NCBI RefSeq assembly: GCF_019049675.1
Contig: NZ_JAFMOW010000049.1
Span: 30,471-94,470, forward strand
Source of the DNA: Rahnella bonaserana
GTDB lineage: Bacteria > Pseudomonadota > Gammaproteobacteria > Enterobacterales > Enterobacteriaceae
DNA length: 64,000 bases
Reading direction: 5' to 3'
Below the pieces are notes generated by a model. That model was not told the origin of the DNA. It did not search any database and saw only the letters and a program-made list of their open reading frames with translations. Shown here in pieces: positions 18,857 through 27,412 of this stretch (position 1 is its first letter; each line of letters begins with the position of its first letter). The position numbers and the translations under genes are program-made.

Positions 18857-18894
18857 ATTCATCGTTGTAGTGCTCAAAGCTTAGAACGATGAAT
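18857..18894. repeat. short inverted repeat upstream of the lytic transglycosylase gene
   Basis: ATTCATCGTT (18857-18866) and AACGATGAAT (18885-18894) form a perfect 10-base stem around an 18-base loop, 30 bases before the next start codon. There is no T run after it. It may be an operator or a leader hairpin. Confidence 0.4.
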
Positions 18895-18923
18895 CACTTG
18901 CAGAAGTCAAAAGGAAGAAATTG

Positions 18924-20078
18924 ATGAAATTGTCGGCACTGGCCGTGTTAACACCGCTGATTGTCCTCAGCGGTTGTGCAGCACAGAAAGCTACCTCAGG
19001 GCAAACCACCACGCCATCCACTACGGCAACACAGCCTGCCGCCGCCGCACCGGCAACGCCTTCAGGCAAAACATCTCTGGCAGAACAGGGACGAGATCCC
19101 GCGGAATTCCCGGCTTATGTGGAGCAACTCAAAGCGCAAGCGCTCTCTCAGGGCATCAGCCAGCAGACTATCGACAGCACCTTCGCGAATATCCATTTCG
19201 TCGACCGCGTGATTAATTCTGACCGCAATCAGTTAGAGAAGAAAATTACTCTCGACGATTATCTGACCCGCGTACTGCCTGAATGGAAAATTAAACAGGG
19301 GCAGGAGCAGTTGCAGAATAATTTGCCTGCGCTGACAAAGGCCAGTGACCGCTATGGCGTGCAGCCGCAGTACATTGTGGCGCTGTGGGCAATGGAAAGC
19401 AGTTTCGGCAAAATTCAGGGGAAAGAAGACGTGTTCTCTGCGCTGGCGACGCTGGCCTTCGAAGGACGTCGTGAAGCATTCTTCACCAAAGAATTTATGT
19501 CGGCGCTTAAAATTGTCGATTCCGGTAAAGCTACCAGCGACATGATGAAAGGTTCCTGGGCGGGTGCGATGGGGCAGTCGCAATTTATGCCAAGCTCATA
19601 TCTGACTTACGGCGCTGACGGTAACGGCGACGGCAAAATCGATATCTGGAAGAACACCGACGATGTGTTTGCCTCAACGGCCAATTATTTATCCAAAGAA
19701 GGCTGGAAAGGCGATCAGGGCTGGGGACAGGAAGTGAAATTGCCAGCTAACTTTGACGGCAATCTGGCAGGACTTAAAAACAATCAGATGCATCCGGCAC
19801 GTTACTGGCAGCAACTTGGCGTAACGCAGGTTGACGGCAGCCCGCTGACATCCACAGCCACCCGCGCATGGATTATCACACCGGATGATACGCAGGGACG
19901 GGCTTTCCTGGTTTACGATAACTTCCGTACGATCATGCACTGGAACCGTTCAACCTATTTCGCGCTGAGTATTGGCATGATGGCGGATGGCGTTATGGGC
20001 GCGCAAACACCTGTGGTTTCCGGCGACGCAGCACCGGTGCAGAACGCCCCGGCACCGCATAATCCGTTCAGCGGCTGA
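18924..20078 (+). CDS. MltB-type lytic murein transglycosylase, lipoprotein
   Basis: This predicted membrane-anchored lytic transglycosylase would cleave peptidoglycan glycan strands with formation of 1,6-anhydromuramic ends. The 384-residue precursor has a lipoprotein signal with lipobox VLSGC (lipidated Cys18), then a Thr/Ala/Pro-rich linker (about 21-50). The MltB-like catalytic domain follows, with ALWAMESSFG, in which Glu158 should be the acid catalyst, and AMGQSQFMPSSY near 210. The C-terminal DNFRTIMHWNRSTYFALSIGMMADG is the usual end of this family. The ATG at 18924 follows AAGGAAG; a TTG directly before it is in frame. E. coli has no counterpart between ycgL and ycgM, and I do not assign an mlt symbol. 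Confidence 0.9.
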   Translation: MKLSALAVLTPLIVLSGCAAQKATSGQTTTPSTTATQPAAAAPATPSGKTSLAEQGRDPAEFPAYVEQLKAQALSQGISQQTIDSTFANIHFVDRVINSDRNQLEKKITLDDYLTRVLPEWKIKQGQEQLQNNLPALTKASDRYGVQPQYIVALWAMESSFGKIQGKEDVFSALATLAFEGRREAFFTKEFMSALKIVDSGKATSDMMKGSWAGAMGQSQFMPSSYLTYGADGNGDGKIDIWKNTDDVFASTANYLSKEGWKGDQGWGQEVKLPANFDGNLAGLKNNQMHPARYWQQLGVTQVDGSPLTSTATRAWIITPDDTQGRAFLVYDNFRTIMHWNRSTYFALSIGMMADGVMGAQTPVVSGDAAPVQNAPAPHNPFSG

Positions 20079-20104
20079 TATTCCTCACATCAAGGAGTGG
20101 CTGT

Positions 20105-20761
20105 ATGTACCAACACAGAGACTGGCACGGCGCATTACTCGATTTTCCGGTGAACAAAGTGGTGTGTGTCGGCAATAATTACGCCGACCATATCAAAGAG
20201 ATGGGCAGTCAGCGATCGGCTGAGCCGGTTGTGTTCATCAAACCGGAAACGGCGCTTTGCGACATCCGTCAGCCTGTCGCTATACCGAAGGATTTCGGTG
20301 CTGTGCATCATGAAGTCGAACTGGCGGTACTGATCGGCACTCCGCTTAAACAGGCAACGGAAGATCGCGTTGCTAATGCCATCGCCGGTTACGGGCTGGC
20401 ACTGGATCTCACGTTGCGGGATTTGCAGACCCGGTTCAAAGAGTCCGGACAACCCTGGGAAAAAGCCAAAGGGTTTGACGGTTCTTGTCCCATCAGCGGA
20501 TTTATTCCGGTCAGTGAATTTGGTTATGCCCAGCAGGCCGAGTTGCTGCTGGAGATCAACGGGCAAAGGCGTCAGTCAGGCAATACCCGCGACATGCTGA
20601 CGCCGATTTTGCCGCTGATTGCCTACATGAGCCGTTTCTTCACGCTGCGTGCCGGTGACATTATCCTGACGGGTACACCTCACGGCGTCGGGCCGCTCAA
20701 CGCGGGCGATGAAATCTTAGCTACACTCAATGGTAAGCAAGTCGCTACCCGTGTGATTTAG
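20105..20761 (+). CDS. ycgM: fumarylacetoacetate hydrolase-family protein YcgM
   Basis: This 218-residue protein of the FAH superfamily is the same size as E. coli YcgM. Proteins of this small FAHD-like subgroup have been linked to oxaloacetate tautomerase or decarboxylase activity, but the physiological role in enterobacteria is not settled. The metal-binding acidic residues lie in VHHEVELAVLIG (about 65-76) and GLALDLTLRD (about 99-108). It has AAGGAG before the ATG and lies between the transglycosylase gene and ycgN, the latter order as in E. coli. Confidence 0.93.
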   Translation: MYQHRDWHGALLDFPVNKVVCVGNNYADHIKEMGSQRSAEPVVFIKPETALCDIRQPVAIPKDFGAVHHEVELAVLIGTPLKQATEDRVANAIAGYGLALDLTLRDLQTRFKESGQPWEKAKGFDGSCPISGFIPVSEFGYAQQAELLLEINGQRRQSGNTRDMLTPILPLIAYMSRFFTLRAGDIILTGTPHGVGPLNAGDEILATLNGKQVATRVI

Positions 20762-20776
20762 CGCATTGCAATGATG

Positions 20777-20798
20777 TCGCCGGAGCAGCTTTCCGGCG
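20777..20798 (+). terminator. hairpin after ycgM
   Basis: The stem CGCCGGA/TCCGGCG with loop GCAGCTT lies 17 bases after ycgM. It is followed by GCTTTACTT, a weak T run, so termination may be partial. Confidence 0.5.
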
Positions 20799-20868
20799 GC
20801 TTTACTTGCATCTGAAGGCTAAAGCGTCTATATAAGCACCCTCATTTTATTTATACCGGATGCACATC

Positions 20869-21318
20869 ATGACTGAACCCGCTTTTTGGCAGCAAAAAAC
20901 GCTGTCTGAAATGACTGACGAAGAATGGGAAGCATTGTGCGACGGCTGCGGACAATGTTGCCTGCATAAGCTGATTGATGAAGACACGGACGAGATTTAC
21001 TTCACCAACGTCGCGTGTAATCAGCTCAATATTAAATCTTGTCAGTGCCGCAACTATGAGCGTCGTTTTACGCTGGAAGAAGACTGTATCAAACTGACAC
21101 GTGAAAACCTGACCACTTTTGACTGGTTGCCGCCGACCTGCGCCTACCGCCTGATAGGCGAGGGCAAGCCTTTGCTCCCGTGGCATCCGCTGCTGAATAA
21201 AGCATCCAAATCTGCCATGCATACGGCGCAGATCTCTGTGCGTTATATCGCCGTGCGTGAAGACGATGTCGAAGACTGGCAGGATCATATTATGAATAAG
21301 CCAAGCTGGGCGAAGTAA
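20869..21318 (+). CDS. ycgN: UPF0260 cysteine-cluster protein YcgN
   Basis: This 149-residue protein belongs to the YcgN/YkgJ family, which has a CxxCxxCC cluster (CDGCGQCC near 24-31) plus CQCRNYERR further on. It probably binds zinc or an iron-sulfur cluster; its function is unknown. The ATG at 20869 gives [10 protein letters not shown], matching the E. coli start region. An ATG three codons upstream (20860) is also possible, and neither has a strong Shine-Dalgarno sequence. It is the last backbone gene before the AT-rich island. Confidence 0.92.
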   Translation: MTEPAFWQQKTLSEMTDEEWEALCDGCGQCCLHKLIDEDTDEIYFTNVACNQLNIKSCQCRNYERRFTLEEDCIKLTRENLTTFDWLPPTCAYRLIGEGKPLLPWHPLLNKASKSAMHTAQISVRYIAVREDDVEDWQDHIMNKPSWAK

Positions 21319-22024
21319 CTACCTGTAGTGATTGAAGAACTTCATCACTGTGATATAGCGCGGGGGCGTATGCGGGGCATCACCCGTAAACAGTAGTACT
21401 TCTAACCCCTTAGAAGCAGGTTATCCGAGCCGGTACAATTCTTGTGAGCTAAATGGTTACTGGTAATGAAGATGATATACACACGGGCTGAAGGTGTTAC
21501 TTCCTCCAGTTTTTATACAAACATATGGCGCCATTAATAGCCGAGATAGTGATGTTTTTCATGAACAACATGACCACTAATTCAAAATTCCTCGGTGGAT
21601 ATGGTCTTACTGGCGGCTACTGCTCTCAACTCATTCCATAACAAGCTTTTGTCACTGTATATCGTCCATCCGGCACAGTCATTCCATACCTCGCAGGAGA
21701 CAGCTCAAAACCTTTTGTCTAATGCACGGTGAATACGCCTCTCGGAATATGCCGACAGGCTCTGTAACCGATGCTCAAATTTATGTAGCCGTTGTATCTA
21801 GTTCAGATGACTTACAGCGATGTTGACCCCGGCACTAACGTGCTGCCTTACCATGGCAACCGAAGACGAAGCAGGGGCTTAAAGCTATGGAATGCATATC
21901 GTGTGTTGCTGAGCAGGATTAACGCCAATGTCAGCGACTGCATATCTTCGCTTTCCGCTCCAGACCAGTAAGAAATGAAATACCCTTGAGCAATAATGTT
22001 CAAGGGTATGGTTGGGCTGTAATA
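21319..22024. other. 700-base stretch without a recognisable gene at the island edge
   Basis: No frame longer than about 55 codons is seen on the plus strand, and no clear gene on the minus strand. A 26-codon frame at 21561-21641 (MNNMTTNSKFLGGYGLTGG and a few more residues) has no good ribosome-binding site. The stretch has many stops and short repeats of coding-like sequence. It may be decayed accessory DNA between ycgN and the gtr operon. Confidence 0.5.
21980..22009 (-). terminator. terminator-like hairpin after the gtr operon
   Basis: The 10-base perfect stem ATACCCTTGA/TCAAGGGTAT with a 10-base loop lies 15 bases after the stop of the gtrC-like gene. The following minus-strand bases are T-rich but not a clean T run. 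Confidence 0.6.
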
Positions 22025-24052
22025 TTATTTTTGACCTACGATCTTAATAGAATCACAAGACGGATTACCGTGCTTACCAATGCTCATAGATATTGGAGTG
22101 TTATTGAATTTTACAATGTCAATCGTTGCAGAATGATTGTTTTCAACGTGCGTGGAAATTTCATGGCCTGATTGGTCTGTAATTGTCACATCAACGCCAT
22201 CAGCACCCTCACAAGTATTCGTGACTGATGATATCGCCAATGCCTTAACACCATTCAAGGTCCAAGAAATTGTTGTAGGACGCGTCTCGCCAGGGTGCGC
22301 ATAGATTGTGCCGTCATCCTCAATGCTTAGCTTGCCCCAGACATCTCCGAGAGAAATTGATCCAGTTACGAATGGTATGAATAGGCCAGTGTCATACACG
22401 CCTTTCCATTGCGGATAACTCACATAGTATTTTGAAATGAAAGACATCATCTCATCATGAGTGAATGGCCTTGTCCTTTCGTAAATATACGCAGTAACGC
22501 CTTGATCCAGAGGATACCCTTCGCCGACCTTTCTAAATGCCTTACCAATACCTTCATTTCGCAATAACTCTTCTGCTGGAATTGTTATAACTTGCTGTCC
22601 AGAAGCAATTAAATGTGTTTGAATTGGATCTGCAACTATAAAATATTTAGACATCAGCGATGGAACATTTAACTCATCCCTGAGGTCGACCTGAGACATT
22701 CCGGCAATGAATTTACTTAACCTCAGATTAGACAATGTGTTAAGCATGTTATCGTTCAGAACGCTACTTGATGAAAGAACGGTCAATTTATCGTTTCCAT
22801 GCAACATACTTTGAATGTCTGATGATAACAGAAGATAATTATTATAATTATCTACCCGCATCGGTAAGTATTTTGTAGGAAGATAGTTTGTAGCCCAATT
22901 CTCACCCTTATTAAATAGAGACTGCTGATTAATGATAAGACACGTTGCTGAGATTAGTGCAACAAAGGTGAGTTTGTAAGCATTCTTTGATAATTTCAAA
23001 AGGATAAACTGTAACCCAAAAGCTGAAACTATTAACACCCATAAGGCGAAAGGAAGGCAATGATGTAAACCAGGTGATTGAGTTCTTGTAAAAATGAAAA
23101 AGCTGAATGCAAGATTAAAAGCAGAGAATATCACCAAGTAATCTTGTTTTCTTTTTCTGCCAAAAATCGACAGGCATATAGACAACAAGAACAGTGGAAG
23201 TAGATATAATCCGATGTCGTGTAGGACATTATAGAATGATGCTTCTACACTTGACTTGTAAGCAGAGTAGATGAATGAATAATCGGTTGTAACGACTCTT
23301 TTAAGTAGGTTCCATTGCAACAATACCGAAAGTATTGCAGATGAGACGCCAGAAATGAAGAAGAAAACAGCAATCTTAAATATTCGATTAAAGCTATGCC
23401 CATTAACCTTATAAAGATAATAGTTTAATATTGGCAAAGAAATATAGAGAGAGACGATAGTGTATGCATACCAGCGTCGTAAAAGGAATGGTGCCCATAA
23501 GATTGCACCAAGAACTATTGCTTTTCTGATGTCCAGCTTACCTGAGAGATCTGTTTTGCTTGAATACACTACTGCATATATCACAAAAATCAAACCACAT
23601 ATGTCAGGATAACCCCTCAAAGTTGGAGCCCAAAAAGCAACCAATGTGGCTGGTAAAACAAGCGTTATCACCTTCCAATATGCTGAATTTTCTTCTGAGA
23701 GCTTATTCAATAGCAAAGAGAAGAGCAGGGCAACTGGAAGCAAGTACATTATGGATAAAGATAATACATATACCAGCCTGGTTTCACCACCTGCAATATA
23801 AAATACTGATGTTATGGCAACAGGAAGCAGATTATAATCATCATTTTTTATTGAGGAAACCAGTCGTGAAATGGCTCCTGCAGGGTCTGCAAGGAGGTTG
23901 GCACCAAACTGCTGCCAAAATCTCCAATATCCGTTAGAGTCCCAATAATAGATATTATGCTCTCTCCCTACATAATATGAAGCAATGAAAACAATAAAAA
24001 AAAGCGATATCAAAAAAAGTATAGTGTTGATGGTTTTATTATTTAACTTCAT
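22025..24052 (-). CDS. GtrC-like membrane glycosyltransferase with extracytoplasmic C-terminal domain
   Basis: This is a predicted polytopic GT-C-type glycosyltransferase that would take glucose from bactoprenol-phosphate-glucose, made and flipped by the upstream GtrB and GtrA, and add it to a surface glycan in the periplasm. The 675-residue protein has about ten hydrophobic segments in residues 10-430. A soluble region of about 240 residues follows. After the first segment comes IYYWDSNGYW, whose Asp38 is placed like the catalytic acid of GT-C enzymes. The ATG at 24052 has GGAGG at 5 bases and overlaps the end of gtrB by 14 bases. GtrC proteins are serotype specific and diverge greatly. I infer the role from operon position and topology, not sequence identity. 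The gene is visibly AT-rich. Confidence 0.75.
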   Translation of the reverse strand: MKLNNKTINTILFLISLFFIVFIASYYVGREHNIYYWDSNGYWRFWQQFGANLLADPAGAISRLVSSIKNDDYNLLPVAITSVFYIAGGETRLVYVLSLSIMYLLPVALLFSLLLNKLSEENSAYWKVITLVLPATLVAFWAPTLRGYPDICGLIFVIYAVVYSSKTDLSGKLDIRKAIVLGAILWAPFLLRRWYAYTIVSLYISLPILNYYLYKVNGHSFNRIFKIAVFFFISGVSSAILSVLLQWNLLKRVVTTDYSFIYSAYKSSVEASFYNVLHDIGLYLLPLFLLSICLSIFGRKRKQDYLVIFSAFNLAFSFFIFTRTQSPGLHHCLPFALWVLIVSAFGLQFILLKLSKNAYKLTFVALISATCLIINQQSLFNKGENWATNYLPTKYLPMRVDNYNNYLLLSSDIQSMLHGNDKLTVLSSSSVLNDNMLNTLSNLRLSKFIAGMSQVDLRDELNVPSLMSKYFIVADPIQTHLIASGQQVITIPAEELLRNEGIGKAFRKVGEGYPLDQGVTAYIYERTRPFTHDEMMSFISKYYVSYPQWKGVYDTGLFIPFVTGSISLGDVWGKLSIEDDGTIYAHPGETRPTTISWTLNGVKALAISSVTNTCEGADGVDVTITDQSGHEISTHVENNHSATIDIVKFNNTPISMSIGKHGNPSCDSIKIVGQK

Positions 24053-25031
24053 CATTGCCTCCCTGTTTTTCCTCAACAAAGAATCTCGGCCTCCCTTTTG
24101 TCTCAATATAAATTTTCCCAACATACTCACCAATAACCCCCAGGCAAAGTAACTGGACCCCACCAAAGAAGATGATAGATATCATAACTGATGTCCAACC
24201 TTCCACTGTGCTTCCATTGATCTTTTCAATTATTGCGTAAATTGCAGTAATAATAGATATTATGCAAGTAATGAACCCTAATGCTGATATCATTCTGAGC
24301 GGTGTTATTGTAAGTGACGTTATTCCTTCAACAGCTAAGGATATCATCTTTTTAATAGGGTATTTAGACTCCCCAGCTACTCGCTCGTCCCTTGAATAAT
24401 AAACTTTTGATGAAGTAAAGCCTAATAATGGGACTATTCCCCTAATGTACATATTTTGCTCTTTGAAATTGAGCAGGCAATCAACAGCGTTCCTGCTCAT
24501 TAGTCGGTAATCAGCATGATTAGAGACCTGATTGACGCCCATGTTTTCCATCAAGGAATAGAACATTTTAGCGGTTGTTCTTTTAAATACGCTGTCTGTA
24601 GACCTATCATTTCTCACACCGTAAACAATGTCACTGCCTTTATTATATTCCTCAAGCATGGACTCAATACAATGAACGTCATCTTGCAAGTCAGCGTCAA
24701 TACTAATTACTACATCCGATTTTGATTCAGACAGGCCAGCAATGAGTGCATTCTGATGCCCTCTATTTCTAGATAATTTAACGCCGGAAACAAACCCATT
24801 TTTACTACATGCTTCTTTTATCTGAAGCCAGGTGTTATCCTTGCTACCATCATCCACAAATATAATTTTACTTTGCGGGCTTACCTTTTTGGCACTCATC
24901 AGGTTGCACAAGACACTCCCCAAAACTTCCAAGCAGTGAGGAAATGCCTCTTTCTCATTATAGCAAGGAACGACGATATCCATGCTTGGAGGTGTGATAT
25001 TACTTCTATGCGTCATGGTTGTGTCTTTCAT
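24039..25031 (-). CDS. gtrB: bactoprenol glucosyltransferase GtrB
   Basis: This GT2-family enzyme transfers glucose from UDP-glucose to undecaprenyl phosphate on the cytoplasmic face of the inner membrane. The 330-residue protein begins near MDIVVPCYNEKEAFP. It carries DDGSKDNT at 60-67 and the catalytic/metal DADLQDD at 112-118. Two transmembrane segments (about 230-255 and 270-295) precede the basic C-terminus, as in GtrB and the dolichol-phosphate mannose synthases. The ATG at 25031 overlaps the gtrA stop (ATGA), showing translational coupling. Other in-frame starts at 25043 and 25016 are possible. gtrB proteins are conserved among serotype-converting phages and chromosomal gtr operons. 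Confidence 0.9.
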   Translation of the reverse strand: MKDTTMTHRSNITPPSMDIVVPCYNEKEAFPHCLEVLGSVLCNLMSAKKVSPQSKIIFVDDGSKDNTWLQIKEACSKNGFVSGVKLSRNRGHQNALIAGLSESKSDVVISIDADLQDDVHCIESMLEEYNKGSDIVYGVRNDRSTDSVFKRTTAKMFYSLMENMGVNQVSNHADYRLMSRNAVDCLLNFKEQNMYIRGIVPLLGFTSSKVYYSRDERVAGESKYPIKKMISLAVEGITSLTITPLRMISALGFITCIISIITAIYAIIEKINGSTVEGWTSVMISIIFFGGVQLLCLGVIGEYVGKIYIETKGRPRFFVEEKQGGNDEVK

Positions 25032-25396
25032 TTCATCACCCAAAATCTGTTTAATATAAAACCTGTAACTGTATAGAACGCCATTCCAACTAACTGTGCA
25101 AAAACTGTATATTCAGGAAAAAAGAACAAAATTAATTTAAGCGGAATTAGATTTATAATGTAAGCAATTCCACAGGTTGCTACGAACTTTGATAATTTCC
25201 CTAAGCTTAGCTTAGAATTAAAGGTAAATACGCTATTAACGACAAAGCTAAATATTATGCCTACGACATACCCGATAGCATTTGCGGCATACAAATTGAA
25301 TTTTGCATACATTAGGAAAAATATAACTAATGCTGTAACCCCAGTGTTCAATAGGCCAACAATCATATATTTAACTAGTAATCTATTCGTGGACAC
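25028..25396 (-). CDS. gtrA: bactoprenol-linked glucose flippase GtrA
   Basis: This is a 122-residue GtrA-family protein with four predicted transmembrane helices. It begins VKYMIVGLLNTGVTALVIFF and ends FILNRFWVMK, features typical of the family. It is thought to flip undecaprenyl-phosphate-glucose to the periplasmic face. The start appears to be GTG at 25396; an internal ATG at 25366 would remove the start of the first helix. It is the first gene of the gtrA-gtrB-gtrC-like operon, which reads away from the glycine-rich frame at 25.6 kb. Only one GATC site lies just upstream (25563-25566), so the Dam/OxyR switch of Salmonella gtr operons is not evident. Confidence 0.9.
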   Translation of the reverse strand: MSTNRLLVKYMIVGLLNTGVTALVIFFLMYAKFNLYAANAIGYVVGIIFSFVVNSVFTFNSKLSLGKLSKFVATCGIAYIINLIPLKLILFFFPEYTVFAQLVGMAFYTVTGFILNRFWVMK

Positions 25397-25627
25397 TCTG
25401 TACCCGCTTAAACCCTAACCGTTAGTTGAGGGGTAATGGTAGTTAAAAATATTATAATAACAAGCGTTAACATTATATAAATTTATGAATACATTGCGTT
25501 TTGCTTCGATACGGCTATACAAATCAGCCACTAACGCTCACATTTAAGATATTCCTCATAAAGATCAGTCAACTAAGATTTCTCCGCGCCGTCCCTTGGC
25601 AATGACAGGACCCTATGATGCACATAT

Positions 25628-25882
25628 GTGTACATGAACAGTATTTTTGAGATGATCATGGCTAGACAAAATGAAATCGATGCTGCGTTTACGAAAGTAA
25701 CCAAGACTGGAAGCACCGGCGGCGCAGCCTGCTCATCATTTGGCGGTTTGTCACATTATGCCTCAGCTGGAGTTGTAAGAGGCGTATCAGGCGATGATGG
25801 TGCGGCCAGCACTGCTGGCCAGTCGAAATATGGAGCGGGCATAGGAGCAAATGGTTACTACATAATTGAGGACTATGCCTAA
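25628..25882 (+). CDS. small glycine-rich protein, possible phage tail-fibre tip fragment
   Basis: I do not recognise this 84-codon frame with certainty. It contains several possible starts (25628, 25634, 25652, 25658). The last has GAGATGATC before it and would give MARQNEIDAAF. The second half is rich in Gly, Ala and Ser with aromatic residues (SSFGGLSHYASAGVV, then GAGIGANGYYIIEDYA), which resembles the glycine-rich distal tips of phage tail fibres and their adhesins. Serotype-converting gtr genes often sit in prophages, so a fragment of a tail-fibre gene is plausible. No other phage gene is nearby. It is divergent from gtrA and is followed directly by a 7-bp tandem repeat. Confidence 0.4.
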   Translation: MYMNSIFEMIMARQNEIDAAFTKVTKTGSTGGAACSSFGGLSHYASAGVVRGVSGDDGAASTAGQSKYGAGIGANGYYIIEDYA

Positions 25883-25888
25883 TGATTC

Positions 25889-25929
<41 letters not shown>

Positions 25930-26138
25930 CATTGCGAATGATAAGACCTTACTAATTAAAAAAATCGTTGCCGATGAAAAATTTCAATTGGAAGGGTATT
26001 ATTTATTGAAATGCTGGATGGTGTTCTTTGCCTGGCTGGGGTGTATTACAACAAGGAAGGCGGGGGGATTATTTTTATCCTGAATTCACAAGTACGTGAC
26101 GTAGCAGATTTTAGGGGAGGGCTTTAAATAGCCCTCTT
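25930..26138. other. gap between the tandem repeat and the acyltransferase gene
   Basis: No convincing gene is seen. One plus-strand frame is open for about 40 codons (through FQLEGYYLLKCWMVFFAWLG) but has no start. A hairpin GAGGGCT/AGCCCTC at 26117-26136 follows the acyltransferase stop on the minus strand and is followed by TTTT on the plus strand. It may act as a terminator in either direction. Confidence 0.45.
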
Positions 26139-27221
26139 TTAAATTGAGGCAGGCACAGTGCCGTTCCTGCCTAAGCTTAACTTTTTCCCCAACTTAATAC
26201 CAGGGAGTTCGATTAATCTATGCAGTAAAGCGGCAATTATGAAGCAAGATGTAAGCAAACACGTAAATATAATATATCCATTAAGTGTAGCAAGAATACT
26301 TGGGTAGTAATGCATTAAAGTTGTTAGTAAAAGAAAGTGACTGATATACATTGAATATGATATATCTCCAAGGTAAAGCATAACCTTTGATTCTTTGAAT
26401 CCATGTAACTTATCGAATATGATAAAAGGAATGAAAAGAGTAAGCGCAACCCAAATCCCTCCCTTGAACCCTAATAGTCGCATTTCCCCTGTGAAGAACA
26501 ATACTGCAAAAACAACCACGCCGAAAAGCAAAACTACCGAAGACAATATGGTATTTCTGGCATTGTCTGTCCTGATGTAGACCTCCGCCAAAAACACCCC
26601 AACAACAAATTCAAAGAGAATAGGCGTGCTTAAAATCTTAACAGGCACCTGCCACCAGCGACTTACAATCATATCTGCAGATGTTTGGGCGGCTAAAGAT
26701 ACATGGCCGTTAAAAATGAATTGTAAACCAAAGACTATTAAAACAATGCCTGCGCCAGATATTAATGCTCTATATTTATGCGAAATGCACATTGATATAC
26801 CGAAAATCGCGTAGAAAAGAACTTCATATGTTAGTGTCCAAGGCGGCCCCATAAGGTTGAATCCGAAAGCAGGGGCATTACTTCCATTATAATCATTCAT
26901 GAATAAAAACAGTGATTGCAACTTAGCGGGAAAAGTTGCATCTAAATTTAAAGTGAAAATAGAAACCATCCATATTATTATAAATAAAGGATAGATTCTA
27001 AAAAATCTTTTAACGCTAAAGTTATATAAGGAGTCTGCCTGTTTACGTGTTGCGAAGGTAATTATAAAACCACTAATAATAAAAAAAACATCTACACCAA
27101 CGCTACCTGAACCAAAGAAATAACCAATATTTTCGGGGAGGTAATATGAATAATGCAGAGCAACGACCATCAAAGCTGCCAGTCCGCGCAAGTAGTGTAC
27201 TGATAACACCTTGTGGTTCAT
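26139..27221 (-). CDS. acyltransferase 3 family O-acyltransferase (OafA-like)
   Basis: This 360-residue integral membrane protein of the acyltransferase 3 family acylates (usually O-acetylates) surface polysaccharides, as OafA does for O-antigen. The N-terminus VHYLRGLAALMVVALHY holds the family's conserved Arg12 and His23. About ten transmembrane segments follow, including GVDVFFIISGFII and the GDISYSMYISHFLLL motif near the C-terminus. There is no C-terminal SGNH domain. The ATG at 27221 follows AGGAGATAA. It is visibly AT-rich, like the gtr genes, and probably belongs to the same island. Together they would give a glucosylated and acetylated surface glycan, though the acceptor is not known. 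Confidence 0.88.
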   Translation of the reverse strand: MNHKVLSVHYLRGLAALMVVALHYSYYLPENIGYFFGSGSVGVDVFFIISGFIITFATRKQADSLYNFSVKRFFRIYPLFIIIWMVSIFTLNLDATFPAKLQSLFLFMNDYNGSNAPAFGFNLMGPPWTLTYEVLFYAIFGISMCISHKYRALISGAGIVLIVFGLQFIFNGHVSLAAQTSADMIVSRWWQVPVKILSTPILFEFVVGVFLAEVYIRTDNARNTILSSVVLLFGVVVFAVLFFTGEMRLLGFKGGIWVALTLFIPFIIFDKLHGFKESKVMLYLGDISYSMYISHFLLLTTLMHYYPSILATLNGYIIFTCLLTSCFIIAALLHRLIELPGIKLGKKLSLGRNGTVPASI

Positions 27222-27365
27222 TGTTATCTCCTAATGTGAGTATGTGAAGTTTAGCAAATCTATAAGAGCAAAGACATAGAAGCGAGGCTTTGAGGCTGCA
27301 AGAGGGTAAAGGCAGATTTTTCTTCCCTTGCAGAGCAGCTTTTCAATACTTTAGCATCTGGAATG

Positions 27366-27396
27366 AAAAAGCCCCGGCAAATGCCAGGGCTTTTTT
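27366..27396. terminator. bidirectional terminator-like hairpin
   Basis: The stem GCCCCGGCA/TGCCAGGGC has one mismatch, with AAAAA before it and TTTTTT after it. On the minus strand it lies just after the IraP-like gene. Confidence 0.88.
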
Positions 27397-27412
27397 ATAC
27401 CAGGATTTGATT

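Noticed and set aside
21561..21641. 26-residue gene in the gene-poor tract beside the gtr operon
   Set aside because: It has no good ribosome-binding site and no recognisable similarity, and short frames of this kind are expected by chance.
25397..25600. Dam/OxyR-type phase-variation switch upstream of gtrA, as in Salmonella
   Set aside because: Only one GATC lies in this upstream stretch, without the paired sites and OxyR half sites that define the switch.
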